64,000 bases of DNA from Larus michahellis (Eukaryota > Chordata > Aves > Charadriiformes > Laridae). The notes beneath the pieces are model-generated. The model saw nothing but the letters and a program-made list of their open reading frames with translations. It was not told where the DNA came from and did not search any database. Position numbers and translations under genes: made by a program. The DNA lies in contig NW_027435979.1 of assembly GCF_964199755.1 (NCBI RefSeq), positions 484,559 through 548,558 on the forward strand, in the 5' to 3' direction. Positions 59,700 through 64,000 of this stretch are shown here, one piece after another (the stretch's first letter is position 1; every line of letters starts with the position of its first letter).

Positions 59700-59935
59700 C
59701 TCCACTGCTCGCTCTCGTCATGATTTCATTTTAATTAATTATTTTATAACGAGGAGTCATTAACGAAGCACTTTACGGGGCCGTGGGGTGCCCCACAGCA
59801 CGGGGGGGGGCGGGGAGCCCACTGTGGGGCAGAGGTTGGGGGCCTCCTGCCCCACACGTGTCCTTGACAATCAATAAAATGCCGAAACTCCCCCAAAAAT
59901 TGACCTTGGGCTGGTTGGGGGGGCAGAGGGAGACG
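59700..59935. other. AT-rich segment with AATAAA on +
   Basis: CATTTTAATTAATTATTTTA and, further on, CAATCAATAAAATGCC (AATAAA near 59,873) stand out in a GC-rich context. The segment may hold the 3' end of a short + strand transcript from the orphan CpG island. No coding exon is recognised. Confidence 0.3.
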
Positions 59936-61290
59936 TGTGGGGCAGGGGGGATGCCGTGGGACCTGTGACCCCCAGGTACTGGGGGATATGGGGAGGGATA
60001 TGGGGCTGCCCCCCCCCCCAGACCCACAAGTCAGGGGGACCCAGGTGTCCAGCCCCACGGTGGGGGGGTGGGGGGGCTGTGATTTGGGGTCGCCCCATAG
60101 CAGCACCCCATATCTGACGCCAACGGCTGCACTGATCTGTAGGGACATGGGGGGCACCCCACAGCCCTACAGGGACCCAGGGCTGCCCCATGGGGACGTG
60201 GGGCTGCCCCATAGCACCCACAGGGACCCAGAGACACCCCATAGGACAGAGAGAGACCCCACAGCCCCTATAGGGACACCCTACAGCCCCTATAGGGACG
60301 CACAGCTGCCCCATAGGGATGTGGGGCTGCCCCATAGCACGTAGAGACCCACGGACACGCAATAGCCCTCCATAGGGACACCCTACAGTCCCCACGGGGC
60401 TGCCCCATAGGGATGTTGGGCCGCCCTATAGCCCCCATAGGGACACCAAGACACCCCATAGGCCCCTACAGGGACCCCCTACCAGCCCCCATTGGGCCGT
60501 GGGGCTGCCCCATATCCCTCCCCCTATATGGGGGACCCCCCTATGGGGGACCCCCCTATGGGGGGTCCCTCCCCCCACATGGGACCCTCCAACTCCCATA
60601 GGGACAATAAGACACCCCACAGCCCCTATAGGGCTACCCTATAGCCCCTATAGAGCCATGGGGCTGCCCCACAGCCCCCATAGAGACACTCTACAGCCCT
60701 ATAGAAGCATGGGGCCACCTCACAAAGACACCCTACAGCCCCCAGAGCCATGGGGCTGCCCCACAGCCCCCATAGGGCTACTCTATAGCCCCTATAGGGA
60801 CAATGAGATACCCCACAGTCCCCATAGGGACCATGAGACAACCCCCAGCCCCCATTGGGCCACTCTCCAGCCCCTATAGCGCCATGGGGCTGCCCCATAG
60901 GGACCACAAAACACCCCACAGGCCCCATAAGGCTGCCCCCCAGGTGCTATGGGGCTGCCCCACGGCCACTATGGGGCCCAGGAGACACCCCCCCAGCCCC
61001 CATAGGGACCACAAGACACCCCCCAGTCCCTATAGGGCCACTGTCCAGCCCTTGTAGCGCCATGGGGCTGCCCCACAGGGATCATGAGACACCCCCCCCA
61101 GGCCCCGCAGAGCTGCCCCACAGCCCCCATAGTGCCATGGGGCTGCCCCACAGCCCCCACGGGGACCACGAGACATCCCCCCCCAGCCCCTACAGAGACA
61201 CACACACATCCCCCCCCCGGCCCCCATAGGGACCACGAGACGCCCCACACACCCCTGCAGGGCCGCCGCCGCCCCTCCCCCCGGCCGCTA
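59936..61290. repeat. Intergenic CCCCATAGGGAC-type repeat
   Basis: About 1.3 kb of degenerate repeats of GGGGCTGCCCCATAG, CCCCTATAGGGAC and CCCCACAGCCCC words, including three GGGGGACCCCCCTAT-type units near 60,530-60,570. No gene seen. It separates the convergent 3' ends of PSMB6 and SLC25A11. Confidence 0.85.
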
Positions 61291-61316
61291 TGGGGCTGCC
61301 CCACGGCGGCCGTGGG

Positions 61317-62895
61317 TCAGGGGCTGAGGAAGAGGCGCCGGTACCACTTGTTCATCTGCTCGAGGAAGATGAAGGTCAGCACCGTGTGGGGGCCCAGCCG
61401 GGCGTAGTAGGGGGTGAAGCCCTTCCACAGGCTGAAGAAACCCTCGTAGCGCACCACCTTCACCAGCACGTCCTGGGGGGGGCACGGGGGGGGCACGGGG
61501 GTCGGGGGGGGCGCCGCCAAAAATCGGGGTCGAGCCCCAAAATTCAGGGGAACCCCCCCCCCCGCCCAGCATTTGAGGACCACCCCCCCCCTAGAACTGG
61601 GACACCCCCTTCCTAATCGTGGCCTGGGTGGGGTTGGGGGGGGGGGTGTCCCAAAATTCAGGGGAACCCCCCCCCGCCCAGCATTTGAGGAACGCCCCCC
61701 CCCAAAATGGCGGGAACGCCCCCCCCCTAGAACTGGGACACCCCCTTCCTAATCGTGGCCTGGGTGGGGTTGGGGGGGGGGGTGTGTCCCAAAATTCAGG
61801 GGAACCCCACCCCCCCCGCAACATTTGAGGAACGCCCCCCCCAAAATGGCGGGAAACACCCCCCCCCCCCCCCCCAGAACTGGGACACCCCCTTCCTAAT
61901 CGTGGCCGGGGTGGGGGGGGTCCCAAATTCAGGGGAACCCCCCCTGCAAAGTGGGGGGAAAAACCCCAAACTTGGGACACCCCCTTCACCAGCACGTCCC
62001 GGTGGGGGGGGCCCCAAAAATTGGGGGTGGGGGGGGAGATCCCCCCTCCCGAATCTTTGGGACCCCCCCCCAAAATGCTGGGAAACCCCCCCCAAAACCA
62101 CCGAGAACCCCCCCCCTCCAAATGCTGGGAAACTCCCCAAAAAAGGTGGGGACCCCCCCCCCTAAAACAAATTCTGCCCCCCCGACACACACACACCCCT
62201 CCCCCCCCAAAATCCTGGGGGCTCCCCCGAAAAAACTGGGAAACGCCCCCCCTAAACCACTGAGGACTCCCCTAAAAATCTTAACACGCCCCCCCAAAGT
62301 GAAGGGACCCCCCCCCGCCCTAAAAATGTGTGTCGTGTCCCCCCCCCCCCCCCAAAACGTGCCCCCCCCTCACCAGCCCGTTGCGATATTCGGGTTTCCC
62401 GTCGATCGTCCGCATGTTCTGGATCCTGGAGACCCAATTCGGGGGGGGGGGTTAAAAAGGCGGGCGGGGGGGGGTTTGGGGGTGCCCCCCCCCCCAAAAA
62501 GGCCCTAATTAAACGGGAGGGGTTAATTAAGGGGGGGGTGGGGTGTTAAATTAATGAACCCACCGGGTTTTAACGATGTCGACGGGCATGGAGGCGGCGG
62601 TGGTGACCAGCCCGCTGATCATGCTGGCGCAGAAGTGGCAGAAGATGTCGTCCCGAAAATGCCCTGAGAGGGGGGGGACACGACACAAAATCATAATTTC
62701 GACACACACACCCCCCCCCCCGGTTTTAAAGGAGGGGGAAGAAACACAACGTGGTGTTTTTTTCTCTTGGGGGGGGGCGAAATCGGGGGGGGGTTTTGGC
62801 TCACCCGAGTCGAGGAGGAACTGCTTGGACTGGGAGTAGGAGGCCAGCTGGGCCGCGTTGACCACCACGGCGCGGGCCATGGTGGGGACACAGCC
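61317..62895 (-). CDS. SLC25A11: Mitochondrial 2-oxoglutarate/malate carrier, last four exons (partial)
   Basis: Exons in transcript order: 62895-62805, 62663-62564, 62425-62374 and 61472-61317 (stop at 61317-61319). All introns are GT-AG with consistent phases, encoding the last 132 residues of a protein of about 314. The third carrier repeat has the family signature P-x-[DE]-x-x-[KR] as PVDIVK, followed by IQNMRTIDGKPEYRNG and the C-terminal helix ending RRLFLSP. The visible part begins at GCVPTMARAVVVNAAQ. The protein exchanges 2-oxoglutarate for malate across the inner mitochondrial membrane (malate-aspartate shuttle). The 5' exons lie beyond 64,000. The gene is convergent with PSMB6. Confidence 0.96.
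61500..62340. repeat. SLC25A11 last-intron minisatellite
   Basis: Units of about 137-149 bp are marked by CACCCCCTTCCTAATCGTGG near 61,609, 61,746 and 61,895, with C-runs of variable length and AAAATTCAGGGGAACCCC. A fourth, divergent unit at 61,984 carries a piece of the last exon. The remainder to 62,340 is C-rich degenerate sequence. Confidence 0.88.
61984..61999 (-). pseudogene. Copy of the start of the SLC25A11 last exon inside its intron
   Basis: On the - strand, GACGTGCTGGTGAAG is an exact match to the first 15 bases of the last exon (61,472-61,458). The CAG acceptor in front is replaced by CGG, so it should not be spliced. Confidence 0.8.
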
Positions 62896-63760
62896 CTGGG
62901 GGGGGGGCACGGTGAGGGGGGGCCTGCAGGGACACCCCCCAACCCCAAACCCCCCCCCTTGGACGCCAAAAACCCCCAAATCCCCCCAAAAGGCAAGGAC
63001 ACCCCCCCCACCATCCAGCCTGGGGGCGGGGTATAGGGCGATGGGGGGGACACAGCTCTGGGGGGGGGGGGGCACGGTGAGGGGGGGGCCTGCAGGGACC
63101 CCCCCCAACCCCAACCCCCCCCCTTGGACGCCAAAAACCCCCAAATCTCCCCCAAATGGCAAGGACCCCCCCCCCCCCCCCCCACCACCACCATCCAGCC
63201 TGGGGGCGGGGTATAGGGCGATGGGGGGGACACAGCTCTGGGGGGGGGGGGGCACGGTGAGGGGGGGGGCTGCAGGGACCCCCCCCAACCCCAAACCCCC
63301 CCCCCTTGGATGTCAAAAACCCCCAAATCCCCCCAAAAGGCAAGGACCCCGCCCCCCCACCATCCAGCCTGGGGGCAGGGTATAGGGCGATGGGGGGGAC
63401 ACAGCTCTGGGGGGGGGGGGCACGGTGAGGGGGGGGGCTGCAGGGACCCCCCCCAACCCCAAACCCCCCCCCCTTGGACGCCAAAAACCCCCAAATCTCC
63501 CCCAAATGGCAAGGACCCCCCCCCCCCCCACACACCACCATCCAGCCTGGGGGCAGGGTATAGGGCAATGGGGGGGGGGGGTGCTGCAGGGACCCCCCCC
63601 AACACCAGCCCCCCCCCCCTTGGACCCCAAAACCCTCCCAAAACTCCCCAATCCCCCCCAAAATGCAGGGACACATGCCCCCCCCCGGCACCGTCCAGTC
63701 CTGGGGGGGTGTAGGGTGATGGGGGGGAGACACACTCCTGGGGGGGGCACTCGGTGAGGG
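62896..63760 (-). repeat. SLC25A11 intronic minisatellite carrying acceptor copies
   Basis: Units of about 165-180 bp. On the - strand each begins with a C-rich tract and CAG, then (A/G)GCTGTGTCCCC or a close variant. This resembles the real exon start CAG|GGCTGTGTCCCC at 62,895. Acceptor-like edges lie at 63,057, 63,237, 63,406 and 63,737. A unit near 63,567 has lost it. The exon-like part covers roughly 25 bases, then ends in CTATACCCC. Confidence 0.88.
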
Positions 63761-64000
63761 GGGGGTTGGGGGACCCCCCCGAACTCCCCCTTGAACCCTG
63801 ACACCCCCCCCCCCCCCCGTGAACCCCAAAAATCCCCCAAATAATTCCCCAAATGCAGGGACCCCCCCCATCACCTGCCCTGGCGGGGTCTATAGGGGAA
63901 AGGGGGGGGGGGGGGGGAAGTTGGGCCCCCCCCCGCACACCCAAACCCCCCCAAACCCAATCGCCCCCCTGTGAATCTCAAAATGCCCCCCCAAAATGCA
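63761..64000. other. C-rich and G-rich intronic remainder
   Basis: Homopolymer-rich sequence continuing the SLC25A11 intron to the window edge. No exon is recognised on the - strand here. Confidence 0.6.

Noticed and set aside
1-64000. Telomere repeats, CRISPR arrays, tRNA or rRNA genes, CR1-type LINE ends
   Set aside because: I looked for TTAGGG runs, spaced identical short repeats, tRNA arms and known LINE 3' ends and saw none. The direct repeats here are satellites and minisatellites without unique spacers.

Overview
The window looks like GC-rich microchromosome DNA of a bird (galliform-like is my guess). Two vertebrate genes can be read with confidence, both at the right end: PSMB6 (proteasome subunit beta-1, complete, six exons, + strand) and the 3' half of SLC25A11 (mitochondrial 2-oxoglutarate/malate carrier, - strand, running off the right edge). 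Both have very short introns filled with G-rich or C-rich tandem repeats, as expected of the smallest avian chromosomes. In human the two genes lie in the same 17p13 neighbourhood and the same convergent orientation.

Layout. (1) 1-11,860: about 61 head-to-tail copies of a 195-bp GC-rich satellite with higher-order structure. (2) 12,021-41,955: three tandem copies of a composite macrosatellite (about 8.0, 10.9 and 11.0 kb). Each copy joins a diverged 141-bp satellite, interrupted by a non-satellite 'R block', to a 4.9-kb degenerate gene-like module. (3) 41,956-48,810: two diverged tandem copies (about 3.65 kb apart) of what looks like the parent of that module, with paired TATA boxes. I do not recognise the gene. 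(4) 48,900-55,867: boundary zone with a 51-bp minisatellite, CpG islands, poly-C and CA/C-rich tracts, a 3.2-kb almost pure polypurine tract and another minisatellite. (5) 55,868-59,061: PSMB6. (6) 59,062-61,316: intergenic, with an orphan CpG island and a CCCCATAGGGAC-type repeat. (7) 61,317-64,000: SLC25A11 3' part.

Nearly all long open reading frames in the first 55 kb come from satellite periods divisible by three (195, 141 and 51 bp) or from stop-poor purine strands, so I do not call them genes. The most interesting pattern is that introns of both genes hold tandem copies of their own 3' splice acceptor plus the first 15-50 bases of the next exon. These are exon-derived minisatellites that leave decoy or dead acceptors next to the real one.
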